Origin: Zymoseptoria tritici IPO323
Taxonomy: Eukaryota; Ascomycota; Dothideomycetes; Mycosphaerellales; Mycosphaerellaceae
NCBI RefSeq assembly: GCF_000219625.1
Contig: NC_018215.1
Location: 2,170,001-2,234,000, forward strand
Length of the DNA: 64,000 nt
Direction: 5' to 3'
Shown: piece by piece, positions 1 through 10,997 of the stretch
How the letters are laid out: each line of letters begins with the position of its first letter
Position numbering within the stretch: the stretch's first letter is position 1
Translations under genes and position numbers: made by a program
The notes under the pieces: model-generated
Database searches by the model: none
Told to the model about the DNA's origin: nothing
The model's input: the letters and a program-made list of their open reading frames with translations, nothing else

Positions 1-229
1 CTCGAATATAAGGTCGAGAGGACGACTGAGCACCATTGTCCTTACCACAACATCGACGAGAGGAGAGGGGGGAATTCAAGAGGGAAGGGAAGAACACGCA
101 CATTGCTACTCGTCTGGGTATATACCACACAGCAGCGACTACTCACAACCATACACCATCGCAACGAGACCGCCCTCTCACGCGACCTTCTCGACAAGCT
201 CTATTCAATACTCGATATCTCCACCCAAC

Positions 230-1348
230 ATGGCCAAGGTCTCCTTCAATGAAGTCGCCCAGACAATCCTCGAAGAAGCCCTCCAAGTCATAATCCACAA
301 CATCGTAATCCACCGCCACCGCGAACACAAAATGCTCCTCGCCTCCCTCGACCCCACCACCAAACTGCCCCACTGCTCCGACTGCAACCTCCCTCGCCTC
401 CTCGACCCTCCTCTCGCGCCCAAAGTCCGCGGCGCAACCTCCGACCCTCCAGCCAATACAACCTACTGCGACCGCAAACCCTGGATCCGCCGCCCGGGCC
501 ACGACATCTACGGCAACCCCTTCCTCAAGTCCGACGTCACGGGTCGTCCGTTGACGAAGAAAGAACGCGAAGCGAAAAAGAAGGAAGATGGCGAAGATGG
601 ACCGGATACAGGTGGTCCGCCGTCTCCATCGCAGGAAGATAACGGCAGTAATACAGCCGCGCCGCAGAAATTGGAGAAAGGCGAGAAGAAAGCGAGTAAG
701 ATTGATGAGAAATTGAAAAAGGGGGAGTATGTGCCCTGGCATACGTGTCCGTCGTGTAAACGCAGTCTGCTTATCACGCGGTTTGCGAAACATTTGGAGC
801 AATGTATGGGTCTGAGTGGGAGAGCGGCGAGCAGGAATGCCATGGCGAAGATGAATGGCAGTGGGAGTGGTACACCCGGTGGATCGAGAGGTGGTACGCC
901 TGGGCCGGGGAGTCAGGACGGTGGCGGAGGTGAGAGAGGTGAAAAGGACGGAGATAATGCTGGAGAGGCAGCTTCAGAGGAGGATACGCCGAATAAACCG
1001 CAAGGGGTGAGGAAGAAGTTGCTCAAAAAGGGCCTGAAGGAGAAAGCGAAGAAGGAGACTTCGAATGGAAAGTTACCCAAGTCTTTGTCCAAGTCGAATA
1101 GTAGTGCGAATCTGAGGTCTTCGCCGGTGCCGAGTTCGGCGGGAGGGGAAAGTAAACGGGATCGATCGGAGTTGGGAGAGGACGAGGAGGATGAGACGAG
1201 TTTGTTGCATGTGAAGAAGAGGCAGAAGTTGCAAAGGGTTGGGAGTGTGGCGAGTGTGGTCAGTCAGAGTACGGTTGGTGGAGGTGGGGATGCGATGGAG
1301 AGGAGTGAAAGTTTAGAGGGGAGTTTGTTGGAGGATGGAGAAGATTGA
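230..1348 (+). CDS. sgf11: SAGA-associated factor 11 (Sgf11)-like zinc-finger protein
   Basis: Intronless gene of 372 residues. Sgf11 is a subunit of the deubiquitinase module of the SAGA co-activator, which removes ubiquitin from histone H2B in the nucleus. The N-terminus (residues 5-35) is a predicted helix of the kind that packs in the module. The diagnostic part is a small C2HC zinc finger at residues 173-192: C173-x2-C176-x11-H188-x3-C192. Between them lies a conserved-looking segment with W85 and an acidic/Lys-rich linker. The C-terminal 180 residues are Gly/Ser/Lys-rich, low complexity and probably disordered. The protein is much longer than yeast Sgf11 (99 residues), as is usual in filamentous fungi. 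The start is the first ATG of the frame, in a favourable context (ccaacATGg). The family call rests on the finger and the helix; the tail carries no information. Confidence 0.85.
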   Translation: MAKVSFNEVAQTILEEALQVIIHNIVIHRHREHKMLLASLDPTTKLPHCSDCNLPRLLDPPLAPKVRGATSDPPANTTYCDRKPWIRRPGHDIYGNPFLKSDVTGRPLTKKEREAKKKEDGEDGPDTGGPPSPSQEDNGSNTAAPQKLEKGEKKASKIDEKLKKGEYVPWHTCPSCKRSLLITRFAKHLEQCMGLSGRAASRNAMAKMNGSGSGTPGGSRGGTPGPGSQDGGGGERGEKDGDNAGEAASEEDTPNKPQGVRKKLLKKGLKEKAKKETSNGKLPKSLSKSNSSANLRSSPVPSSAGGESKRDRSELGEDEEDETSLLHVKKRQKLQRVGSVASVVSQSTVGGGGDAMERSESLEGSLLEDGED

Positions 1349-1947
1349 GAGTCTTGGAAATGAATATGGTTGGGAAGTATTGAGTGGTAGTAGACGGAGA
1401 GGGGAAAGAATGTTGGATCGGAGGACACAGGACGTAGTCATTCATTGGATGAGTGAAATAGGAAAGAACATCAGCACTGTTGGATGATGACGAGATTCAC
1501 CACTGTGTCAACGGGTAGAGAATTGGATCTGCTCCGACTTGGAGCTTGGGACATGACGCTCATCCTCCTGATTTGTGAAGTCTGCGTTGAAAATGTGAAT
1601 GGTCAGGCCTGTTGTGCTATGTACTGCTCTCTGTCTTCTTGTTCGTCCAGGACTGTAGAGGAGCTTGGGCAGCACAGATCGAGAGCCAGGTAGCTGATGT
1701 GAATCTCAAAAGAGCAAATGTCAAGAAATCAAATCTCGAGTATGCTCGAGTAAAAATCACTTTTCCGTCGTAAGCTTCGTGGCAATCGTTGCAATCGTGA
1801 TGAACGCCGTAAATCGCAGTCGTCGGTAGAGTCGGTAGCGTCGGTAGAGTCGGTAGCGTCGATAGAGTCGTAGTCATCGTCGGTAGACCTTGGTAGTAGT
1901 CGTGGAGGTATCGTGCCGCCTAGGTTTTAGGCATGAAGGTCATCGTC
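1349..1947. other. intergenic, convergent 3' regions
   Basis: This is the space between the 3' ends of the Sgf11 gene (plus) and the secreted-protein gene (minus). The only structure seen is the 9-bp minisatellite listed separately. The small open frames here show no family signature or splice logic. Confidence 0.6.
1822..1870. repeat. 9-bp minisatellite, unit GTCGGTAGM
   Basis: About five consecutive 9-bp units alternate between GTCGGTAGA and GTCGGTAGC, then decay (GTCGATAGA). The array lies about 80 bases beyond the stop codon of the secreted-protein gene. A second 9-bp array with the same GTCG core lies just upstream of that gene's start. Confidence 0.85.
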
Positions 1948-2844
1948 CTAGCCCTGAGTAGCGTTGACTCCCGCAGTCGCATTCGCCTCTCCCTGAACCG
2001 GTGACAAGAGGTTTCCCCACATATCGTACGCCACGTCCTCCTCCGGCACTTCCTCGAGGTAGTTCTCGTCGTCGTCCCACTCGTCGTCATTTTCCGTCAC
2101 GGCATCGCCGGTGGTGTTGGAGTACTTCGTGCCGTTGCTCGGAGTCGGGTACACGCCGATCTTCTTCTCAACATGAGGGTCTTGCTGTGCCATGACCGCA
2201 AGGCTGCGGCAACGGAAGACGAGGTTGGGATCTGTGTTGAGATTTGAATGTCAGTCTTGGGTTGCGCGAAGCGTGCATGAGGAGAAGTCGGGCGATCGTA
2301 CCTCTCTTGAGAGCGGCTCTGCCTCTGAAGTTTTTGAGGCTGTTGCATTCGCCGGCCGTAGTGTCACCGAACTGTATAGGGTCTGTCAATCTTGTGCTTG
2401 AGATCAAGAAGCATGGGAGATAACGTACGAACTTGTCCTTCACCTCGCTCAGGACTCCCATGACGCAACCGGTGTTGCTACTGATGTAGAAGGACTTCGG
2501 AACGGGAGCGGTGGCAACGGTGCATGGCTCTTGGATAAGGCCCCAGTCTTTGTTCTGTCATATGAAGAGTCACTTGGTCAGCAAGAGCACGTTGTCAAAG
2601 GTGATCACAGGCGGCGTACCCAGTAGCACTTCTGGTTGTCAGCGTTCTCGCCGGGTCGAGTGTACCCGGGGTGTTCGCCCGAGAAGTTGTCGTCGCCGCT
2701 GTGAACAGAGTAGGCATCGCCCCAGCAGTCGTCTTTCTCGAAGAAGGCGATGGCCCAGGCCGAGGTGGTTGGAAGACTGGAGAGGAAGAGGACCAGGAGG
2801 GCGAAGCAGAGACTGCTGAGTGGAGCGTGCATCTCTAGGAACAT
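1948..2844 (-). CDS. predicted secreted protein of unknown function (4 exons)
   Basis: Four exons on the minus strand: 2844-2620, 2554-2429, 2371-2302 and 2231-1948. Introns of 65, 57 and 70 bases start with GTACGC, GTACGT and GTACGA and end in CAG. The phases join to a 234-residue product, or 230 if the second ATG at 2832 is used. The N-terminus is a clear signal peptide (hydrophobic run FALLVLFLSSLPTTSAWA). The mature part has scattered cysteines (DDCWG, QKCYW, EPCTV, NTGCV, GECNS, FRCRS) that could form three disulfides, and aromatic residues near the N-terminus. The C-terminal 80 residues are acidic, with N-x-T/S sites. I recognise no family. A small secreted protein of a plant-associated fungus could be an effector or a wall protein; this is inference only. 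It is flanked on both sides by 9-bp minisatellites. Confidence 0.75.
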
Positions 2845-3335
2845 GTGTCAGCTTATTGTAGTAAGATGTGGGTTGTAAACGTACTGTCGAGGGTGTCGAG
2901 GATGTCGAGGATGTCGAGGATGTCGAGGATGTCGAGGTCGTCGAGGATGTCGAGGGTGTCGAGTGCGTCGAGGATGAATAAGACTTGGAAGCGTAAAGGC
3001 GAAGATGGATGTTGTGATCAAGTTGGATGTCGAGGTTTCGGTTGTGGATGAGGAAGATGTTGGTCGAAGGTCAGTGTTGAGGTCGGTGTTGAGGAAGGCG
3101 TTGAGTGGACAGTGGAAAGATAGATAAAGCCAGCTCCCTCAGGTAGACGGCAATTTGCAAGTGCGTGAATGTCTCGCAAGCGTGTGAATCGCACGTGTCA
3201 CTTCTGATCGACCTGCCAGTCTGGCCTTGGCTTCTGTCTTTGCTGTCTTTGCACATGGCAATTTGTCCATGATCAACGCAAATCTGCTCGTGGATGCCCG
3301 ACTTGCTTTCACATGTTCGCCTCCTGATGCGATCC
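2845..3335. other. 5' flank of the secreted-protein gene
   Basis: Holds the minisatellite at 2885-2974 and a two-copy 12-bp repeat (GTCRGTGTTGAG) at about 3070-3093. No coding evidence beyond repeat-derived open frames. Confidence 0.6.
2885..2974. repeat. 9-bp minisatellite, unit TGTCGAGGA, ten units
   Basis: Ten head-to-tail 9-mers, several identical (TGTCGAGGA) and others differing by one or two bases (TGTCGAGGG, CGTCGAGGA, TGTCGAGTG). The array starts about 40 bases upstream of the ATG of the secreted-protein gene, so it lies in the promoter or 5' leader. Confidence 0.9.
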
Positions 3336-5099
3336 TCACACTTCTCCCGTCTTCCTGCAAAAGCAAGAAGACCCAATCTTGACGTCCACCTTTCTCATCA
3401 GCACGCTCAGCTCTCCTTCCACCCTCTCCACCTCTTTCCCATCTGCAACCATCCTCTTCAAACACTCCGCGTACCCATGAACCGCCCAGACATTATTCGG
3501 ATGCCTCAGCTGCCTAGGCACGCTCTCGTCCAGTCCCAAGTCCTTCTCATATTCCACCTTGGCCTCTTCCACCCTTCCCTGCTCCAACAACAGTGCTCCC
3601 AGCGCATGCCTCGGAGGCTGCATCCATCCCCATGGCTCATCGTAAGGCAGATGATCACTCAACTCGACCGCCTTTTTCAAGCTCGCCAGTCCCTTCTCGA
3701 CATTTCCCGTCCGGTACTCCACTTCTCCATCCAACATCGCCGCGGCAACCTTCAAAAGATCCTTCGCCGTGTTGTTGAACAACGTCCTCCCCTCCTTGAC
3801 CTTCGCTTTGGCTTCTCCAAAAAGCTCCCTCTGCCGTACCGCCTCGTTCTGATCCCCGTCCACAGCCGCCGCAACTCCCTTCCCGTACCTCACCATCGCC
3901 GCCGTGACACTACACAACTCCACATCCTCGGGCATACTCATATCTCCCAACTCCTTCCACTTTCCGAACCTGACATAAACATGCACCCTCATCCCCAAGA
4001 ACGCCTCCAAGAAATCTGCATTTGGTCTCAGCACACCTTCGATATCGTCCAACAGCGTCCGTTCCAGTCCCTCTACTGTCGCCAGAGAGACACCGTATCG
4101 ACCTGCGAACATTGCTGCGTAGACCCGGAAGTGGAAGTCATGGCATCGATAGAGAGTGTAGAAGTTCTTCCCGCCGCGATGCGCAAGGTACTTCTCGTCG
4201 GCGCGGATGGCGAGGCGATTTCCTTCCATTGCTCTGTCCCAGTCGCCGCAGAGGACGTCGAGATGTGTGGGCATATGTAATAGATGTCCAGCGTCCGGAA
4301 CGAGTTTCCGGAGGCGGTTGGCAATGGGCAGAGCTTCCTCTGGCTTTGGTGACATCTCCATGAGATGAACATATAAATGCAGCAGACCTGGGTGGTTTTG
4401 ACCCTCTTCTGAGGCGAGTGACTTCTCAAGCAAGTCCTTGATCTCCAACGTCCTTGCACCCTCCACCGGCTTTCCCGTCGAGATATCCCACAACGACCAG
4501 GGGTGAAGATTCATCAACGCATCGACATACAACGTCGCAATATCCGGATCGTGGCCAAAGTCTTTGAAGATGTCACCCATTGCCGCAGCGTACGCTTCAT
4601 TCCAGGCGGCATAGTTGAAGTCTTCCTTGTTTCCCGCTACACTCAAGTTCTCGTCCGCTTGCGTTTCGATGTGCACGCCATACCGTCTTCCCACAGCTTC
4701 TAGCAATCGCCTCACCACACCATCTCCACCACCCTCCTTCCGCTTCAACACCTCCGCCGCCTTCCTTACCCATTCTCTACACTTCTCCACCTCCGCCCTC
4801 CTTTCATCCTCACTGCCCAGACTCTCCCAAGGAAGATTGTAATTCGGCCCGCCACTCACCGCTAAGCCCCAATATGCAAGTGCGCAGTCGGGATCATGGG
4901 AGAGTGCGGTCTGAAAGCAAGACTGAGCTTCGGCGTGATTGAAAGCGTAGGACCAGAGGAGGGCCTGAGTAAAGGATTCTTGAGCCGCGCTAGGTGAGGC
5001 AGTGGGGAGGAGGAGAGAAGGGGTGTATGAGCCCAGATTGAATGGATAGGGCGGTTCTTCCTGGTCTTCAGGGTGGGTTTGTTCCGAGGTAGACGCCAT
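3336..5099 (-). CDS. TPR-repeat protein
   Basis: Single-exon gene of 587 residues. Tetratricopeptide-type helical repeats can be seen through most of the length: an N-terminal unit around residues 40-80 (SFTQALLWSYAFNHAEAQSC, then HDPDCALAYWGLA), a middle block with HLYVHLMEMSPKPEEAL and GHLLHMPTHLDVLCGDWDRA, and C-terminal units including ALGALLLEQGRVEEAKVEYE. The phrase in the middle block (His-rich, GHL-HMP-H) is typical of a TPR family shared by bacteria and fungi whose biochemical role is not settled. There is no signal peptide or membrane segment, so it is probably cytosolic. TPR arrays usually bind other proteins; the partner cannot be told from the sequence. The start is the first ATG, followed by an acidic, Pro-rich leader. 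Confidence 0.85.
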   Translation of the reverse strand: MASTSEQTHPEDQEEPPYPFNLGSYTPSLLLPTASPSAAQESFTQALLWSYAFNHAEAQSCFQTALSHDPDCALAYWGLAVSGGPNYNLPWESLGSEDERRAEVEKCREWVRKAAEVLKRKEGGGDGVVRRLLEAVGRRYGVHIETQADENLSVAGNKEDFNYAAWNEAYAAAMGDIFKDFGHDPDIATLYVDALMNLHPWSLWDISTGKPVEGARTLEIKDLLEKSLASEEGQNHPGLLHLYVHLMEMSPKPEEALPIANRLRKLVPDAGHLLHMPTHLDVLCGDWDRAMEGNRLAIRADEKYLAHRGGKNFYTLYRCHDFHFRVYAAMFAGRYGVSLATVEGLERTLLDDIEGVLRPNADFLEAFLGMRVHVYVRFGKWKELGDMSMPEDVELCSVTAAMVRYGKGVAAAVDGDQNEAVRQRELFGEAKAKVKEGRTLFNNTAKDLLKVAAAMLDGEVEYRTGNVEKGLASLKKAVELSDHLPYDEPWGWMQPPRHALGALLLEQGRVEEAKVEYEKDLGLDESVPRQLRHPNNVWAVHGYAECLKRMVADGKEVERVEGELSVLMRKVDVKIGSSCFCRKTGEV

Positions 5100-5657
5100 G
5101 GTTGGCCCGGATGGCGGTTTCTCTCGTGGTTTCCTGCGAGATCGAAAGTCGGTATTTCCTCTGGTTTTTAAGCGCTGCTCTGTCCTGGCTATGCTGCTCG
5201 TTTGGCCGAGGAGTGCTCTTTAGTCCGGGCCGTAAACTGTTAAGAGAAGAGTGAAGGCAGGTAGATAGAAGTAGTGAAGTAGTTAGGTAATTGTAGTCGT
5301 ACGAAGCTACCTAGTGTTGAGCTTTATCTTGTTTTAGACGATTCATAAAGCCAGGTGAATTCAAAGTATTTCAAAATAGGCTTAGCGCGAGAATACGATA
5401 TTCCCTGCGCTATCACTTCCTTATCTTCCTTCAAGGTGTCTTCGCTGTCCTTGATGCCCGTGGGATCGCAACGAGACTGGATCGAAGATGGATGGTAGCT
5501 CAATAGAAGATGACGCTTCTATTCCTCTGCTATACCACCCATGTCCTGTTACATTTCCTCCCTCGGCACGCTCCTCCCTAACATTCTTCCCAATCCACGT
5601 CTCAAGAACCCATCAACCCTCCTCCTCCCTCCACCCCGTTCTCGATTCACCCACTTT
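5100..5657. other. intergenic
   Basis: Promoter side of the TPR gene and 3' side of ERG24. I see no gene, repeat or RNA in it. Confidence 0.6.
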
Positions 5658-7242
5658 CTAATAAACCCCCGGCAAAACCCTCCACCTCACAATCTCACAA
5701 TACCGATCCCAATCCTTGCCATACTTACGCTTACACTTCGCCTCATCCCTCATCTCGCGATGCACCAACAAAATCGCAAAGTAGATCATGAAGAAATACG
5801 TAATCGGCATCGCATACCCTTGCATGCCATCCGTCGTCACCAGTCTCGTGCCCGGGTACAGAATACTCGGCGTGAGACGGTATCCGGCCGCGAGGGTGGG
5901 CAAGCAGTACGACCAGCTCATGAACCAGTCGCCCATGTAGTTGATATGCCTCGCGGTGCCCCACCAGCCGGAGGTGATGAGGCGGGATCCACTCGCGGTT
6001 TCAATGTACTTCAGATGAGCCACGGCGGGGTCATTGGGGTTATTGCGGAAACGGTTCTTTTCGTTGTTGGAGGCGCGGAAGATGTAGTATCCGAGCCCTT
6101 GCACGGCGAGGATGGCGGCGATGTAGGCCGGGCCGAGGATGATGGGGTGCACGCTGAGGTAGCGGGCGGGAATGGAGTAGATGAACGGCACCCAGGTGAG
6201 GTCGCCGAAAGCGAGCATGAAGCCGAAGCCGTCGGTGGTGATGTCCATCGTGGTGAGGATGGCGGGTTCCATCCACAGGGCGTCGAGGATATAGACGGAC
6301 TGGGAGACGACGACCATCAGGATGGAATCCGTGATGTAGCCGTAGGTGCGGTATTGCTTTGCGATCCAGGCGAGGTCGAGGATCATCCAGCCGATCATGC
6401 CCGGGCGGAGCTCCATGAAGGATTTGATGTCGACTTCGCCGACGAGGGGGTTGGAGATGCGGGGGTTGAGTTCGCGGCCGATGTACCAGTCGTAGAGGAT
6501 GTTGCCGCTGTGGCCGCCGGCGGCGAGTTCCCGTTTGTCGGCATTGCCGGGCTTGACGCCGAAGGAGGCGATGTAGACGTAGGTTCCCAGGGCGTAGGAG
6601 ATGAGGATATTGGCCGTGAGGATCTGGATGTAGTTGCGGTCGATGAAAGTCCAGACCTGGAAGTGTGGGCCCAGAGTGAAGGTACCGGCAGCACATGCGA
6701 CGAGGATCGTCACGGCGGTGAGGAACGCTGGTCGTTGTCAGCCCATAGTCCATCGTGTCAGTCCATATCAACCGATTGTCCACTCACTGTTGAAACGATA
6801 CTTCAACTTCCCTCCCGTACTCAACTCCACACCCTCAACCTCCTGCGCCGGCAAAATGGCGTACAGCAACAAGCTGATCGCATACCACGCCAATGTCCCC
6901 ACGACCGCCTCAGTATTCAGCAGACCCGTCCAGCCTGGCCATCCCACTTCTGTTGCCAATGTATCCAAGGCGTGCTGGAATCCTGATTTGTTGGACAGAG
7001 CCGGCGCGGTGAATAGTTTCGACGGCGAGAGCAGGGAGGGCGCCGGGCAGCCGGAAACATCGTTGCAGAGGAAGGCAAAGGCGTAGCAGCCGATGGGCAG
7101 GCCGAAGGAGATGAGTGAGGCGCCGATGCTGTGAAGAGTGTTAGATGTGAGCTTGTAGTGATGCTTGGTTGTAGTGAACGTACGGTCCGCCGAATTCAAA
7201 GCCATGAGGCTCTGCTTTCACTGCGACCTTCTTGGACGCCAT
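5658..7242 (-). CDS. erg24: delta(14)-sterol reductase (Erg24)
   Basis: Three exons on the minus strand: 7242-7184, 7128-6788 and 6727-5658. Introns of 55 bases (GTACGT..CACAG) and 60 bases (GTGAGT..ACCAG) join to a 489-residue protein, the usual length of the family. Erg24 reduces the C14=C15 double bond of the sterol intermediate made by Cyp51, in the endoplasmic reticulum, and is the target of morpholine fungicides. Signatures are EFGG-P-IGA near the N-terminus, several membrane helices, the conserved loop RELNPRI, the NADPH-binding-side motif GWWGTARHINYMGDW, and the typical C-terminal region LLVHREMRDEAKC..KYGKDWDRYC ending in VLPGVY. It lies directly downstream of an AtrR-like regulator on the same strand. 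Confidence 0.95.
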
Positions 7243-7866
7243 AGTGAAGATCGTGTCAGGGAGAGTGAGAGTGAGAGTCGTCGAGTTTGAGAGTGAAGGT
7301 GGAATTATGTATTGACCATTGGACAACAGTCAATCGTACGAGATTCGACGTTCTCGAATTTGTTGATCGTACGACAGAAGCATGATCTCATGATCCGCGT
7401 CAGGGTCGCGCGTGTACCTTGAGGTCCGTGCGACATCGTAGACATATCGACATAAAAGTTGTACATCGCATACCGTTTGCGACCTGCCCTGCGTGAACGG
7501 AGTAGACACTGCTGAGGTGAAGTCTTGTTGAAGCAAGAGTGAGAAGGATTGAGCAGTAGAAGCGAGTCGAGTCGAGTTGGATCCTCTCTATCATTCGTAC
7601 TGCAGCACAAAATCCTCCAGTCCTTAAGCGAGCAATTGTTCATTATCCAAGTCATCCTCCAACCGAGCATCCGTCCTCCTCTTCACACATCCTTGCCCGG
7701 TCGTTTCCATCCGACGAACGACCGAGAATCGTACGTTCAATACAGCTTCAAGCCCCTTCATCCCAGCCAAAACGCCTCGCAAATTCCTCGGACCATATTA
7801 TCACTCCAGCACGCTCAAAAAATCAGACCATTCTCCCATCCATGCGCTCCCGTCAGCTCCCATCCC
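7243..7866. other. promoter region of ERG24
   Basis: Contains no gene. A CGG-N10-CCG arrangement, the general form bound by Zn2Cys6 dimers, lies at 7698-7713, about 460 bases upstream of the ERG24 start. A single such site is expected by chance fairly often, so this is only a candidate. Confidence 0.4.
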
Positions 7867-10800
7867 TCAACCATTCTCTCCAGTCGGCCCCGTCGGCGGC
7901 GGCCAAAGATTATACTCCCAACTCCCTCCCGCTCCTCCTCCTCCTCCTCCTCCTCCTCCTCCACCACCCATCCCCGCACCTCCATTGCCATACATCCCTC
8001 CTCCTCCACCGAGCGCAAAACTTCCCATCCCCAACCCTTCCGCCCAATCCCACTCCAACGTCATCGGCATCTGCCACAAGTCCTGCGGCACAAAAGGTTG
8101 CTGAAACGCGCCGCTGGGATCTGCGGGTAGGGGTGCCGAGGATGGGGAGGGGTTGAAGGTGAAGTCGGCGGTCATGGGAGAGGTTGATTGGCCGAAGGTT
8201 GGGCCTGCGGAGGTCGTGAAGTCGGGTGTGAAGGGTTGTTGCTGTTGTTGGGGATGGAGGTGGCCGTTGGAGTAGTCCATTGCATTGACACCATTGTTGG
8301 GCATTGGATACGACGCAGCGTTGAATGGTTGTGGATGTTGCTGCTGCATGTTCGGCGAATGACCAGATTGGTGACCCGTCCGCGGTGGTGGCATCGCAGC
8401 TTGAGCGGCGGCGTTGTAGTCAGCTCCGTTGGGGCCAGTTGGACTGCCTGCCCAGCTTTTGGGACTCTGACTGCCAGCTTGAGACTCTGCGACACTAGCG
8501 CGTAGACTGGGCGTCTGTACTGGCCTGCGATAGCTTGCTTGCGTCTCCACCTGCAACATCTCTAAAGTCTTGCCCTCTTCCAGTCCGAGGTGTACTTCTC
8601 CGCTGACAGCATGTCTGATCGCCTTCTCCCTCTCCTTCTCAGCTTGCTTGCGCTTTCCACGTCCGCGCATCTCACGTTCGGCTTTGTCGAGAGCAACTCT
8701 TGCTATTCGTTCGAACTCGGCGCAGACGGAAAGCATTCGGCGGACGGAGGAGTTGGGCTCGGAGACATCGCGTTCGAGCATAGTGAGGAAGGAGACGACG
8801 CTGGACATGAGTTTCAGATCGGAGCGGGCACGAGCATCCTGTGGATTTTGCAGGATGTTCGCAAAGAGGGTGACGAGAGCGGAGACAGGGTAATAGAGGA
8901 TCATCCTAGATTGGTATGTCAGTAAAGAGGTCCATCGGATGCAATGAGAAGAACAACATACCAAACACAAGCATAGTCGCCTTGAGGAATGTACCGAATA
9001 AGCGCAATACTGGTCCTCGCAGCGTTGACACACAGCGCAGCACTCATGAACACTCTCGGATTGAGCGGCCGCGCATTCAGCCCTTGAATAGCGTAGTCGC
9101 TCAATCGACTCGTCCAATATCCATGATGCACACTCATGCGGTGTATCGTGGTCAGGCAATTGTAGTACGCGAAATGCAGTACCACAATGTGCAAAATCAA
9201 CGGCGTGTGCGCCGCCTTGATCTCATGCTCCGGTCGGAAGTCCAATGGTATGCTGTCCTTCCACTCTTCCAGTTGAGCATCCAACTCACCAATGGTGTTC
9301 AGCAACTCGCCGTCGCTCTGCCGGCTGGCTTTGACGGAGTAAAGTTGCTTGTAGACGCGTGACTGAATTCCAGCGAATCGACACATCAGTCTGAAGAGGT
9401 TCATTGTGCCGGATTTGCCATTCTCATCGGAAAGTGGAATACTGCCGATGTGATCTGGTGGATTTTCCGACGGTAGTTCAACATTCATGTCGTCGTCATC
9501 TTGCGCTGGAGGTCGACCCGATCGGAGGCAAATGTCTTTGTCTAGGAGGTATGCGATCCAGAAAACACGTTTTCGCTGTTCGTTCTCCACTTCATTCAAG
9601 TTGAAGCCGGAACCACGCTTGTGCAGACCGATCGAATGCGCAAGTCGTACAGCTGCAGAGACCAGAAAGAAGCTGGGCTGTGGATTGGGAGTGCCCTGCA
9701 AAAATAATGCCATACCGAGAAGAGCCTGCACGGAGAGGAGATCATTGCTCCGCATGGTCAGCTCTGTCATGACGGCCATGGCGTTCTTGAGATATGCCCA
9801 GGCCACTTCATCCTCCTCCGATCCAGTGACATTGCTCATTACTCGAAGACGATGCCCAATGGCAAGAGCGACGTTCAAGCTAGCCCACCATCCAGCTCCG
9901 TCATACGGCTCCATCGAGTAGTGTTTGTCGACCAGATGCATGAACGTCGGCTCGTGGAATAGCGGAAACATGCAATTGAAGTTCTCAAAGTAGTCCTTCA
10001 ATAGCGCCTGACACTCTTCTCGACCAGGCAGAGGCTTGAAAATCTTTCGGTGGAACAAATCGTTGAAGACTTCCGGCTTCCAATGCTCCCACCCCTCCTT
10101 CTCCTCTGCTCCTTGTTTTGCAATCATCTTTTGGAAGCTCTTGTCTCCGGTTTTCGCATTTACCCAATCGATACCTTTCGGACTGAAGATACTGAAGCCA
10201 GAAGATGATCCAATATATCTCGTTTCGCCAGCAGTGTTTGTGATCAGACTACACATTTGATCGGCAAGCCCGTCCTCGTCTTTGGCCACGTCCTGTGGAG
10301 CAGCATCTGCCGACGTCTTTTCCACCGACGAGGCAATACTGCCATTCCCGTTCTGCTCCTTTTCCGGACTTGGCACCTTCTCCCTAGACGCATCACCTTG
10401 TACGGGCGTGCTCCCGTTCTTGTTCGCACGATTCATAGCTGGAGATGTTGGCGATGCTGGGCTACCCGTACCATTTCCGACCTTTCCTCTCTCCGCCAGT
10501 CGCTTCTCCAGTGTACCCAAATCAGTCCGTCCTCGATCGTTCTCCGCCAGCAAGCCAGACAGTCTCAACAGACTCTCCATGCGACCCAGCCGATTCTCCA
10601 GTCCTTCGATATATTTCGCTCCCTTGGGCGGCGCCCGCTTCTTCTCCACATGTGTAAATATGCACTCGGTCTTGTAGTTCTCACAATGACTGCACTTCGG
10701 CATCTTGCCATCGCACTTGATCTTCTTCTTGCGACACATATCACAAGCTCGTGCAATCCTCCTCCGTTTCGCATCTCTGTCTCCACCATCGCCGTCGCCG

Positions 10801-10997
10801 TCCCCATTTCCATCGCCGTCCTGGTCCTGATCATGATCGTTTTCGTCGTAGCCGTAGTCGAGATCTCCCGCCGACCATTGTTGTGCAACAGAAGGGTTGT
10901 TGACGGCATTGAAGTTGCCGTACATGGAGGGAGGGGGTGGAGGATTCATGGCGGCGTTGGATTGTGAACCGTCGCCGGGCGAAGCTGGTGGATTCAT
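7867..10997 (-). CDS. atrR: Zn2Cys6 transcription factor, AtrR-like
   Basis: Two exons (10997-8962 and 8905-7867) with a 56-base intron (GTATGT..ATCTAG) give 1,024 residues. After an acidic Asp/Gly-rich leader comes the binuclear zinc cluster C85-x2-C88-x6-C95-x6-C102-x2-C105-x6-C112, embedded in [18 protein letters not shown]. The linker [20 protein letters not shown] follows and then the fungal-specific middle homology domain (about residues 310-680). The C-terminus is Gln- and Gly-rich, with a long Gly run encoded by a CTC/GAG microsatellite at about 7932-7972, and the motif [15 protein letters not shown]. The cluster plus linker match my memory of Aspergillus AtrR, which activates cyp51A and ABC drug transporters; that assignment needs an alignment. 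It is a nuclear DNA-binding regulator in any case. Confidence 0.8.

Noticed and set aside
2845..3051. Open frame encoding Ser-Arg-Met repeats
   Set aside because: It is simply the 9-bp minisatellite read in one frame; no real gene features.
3294..4280. 328-codon plus-strand frame
   Set aside because: Antisense shadow of the TPR gene; Arg/Leu/Pro-rich with no motif.
5541..6986. 481-codon plus-strand open frame and other long frames over ERG24
   Set aside because: Antisense to a well-supported gene. The protein is low complexity (Asp/Gly/Val) without family features, as expected from GC-rich codon shadows.
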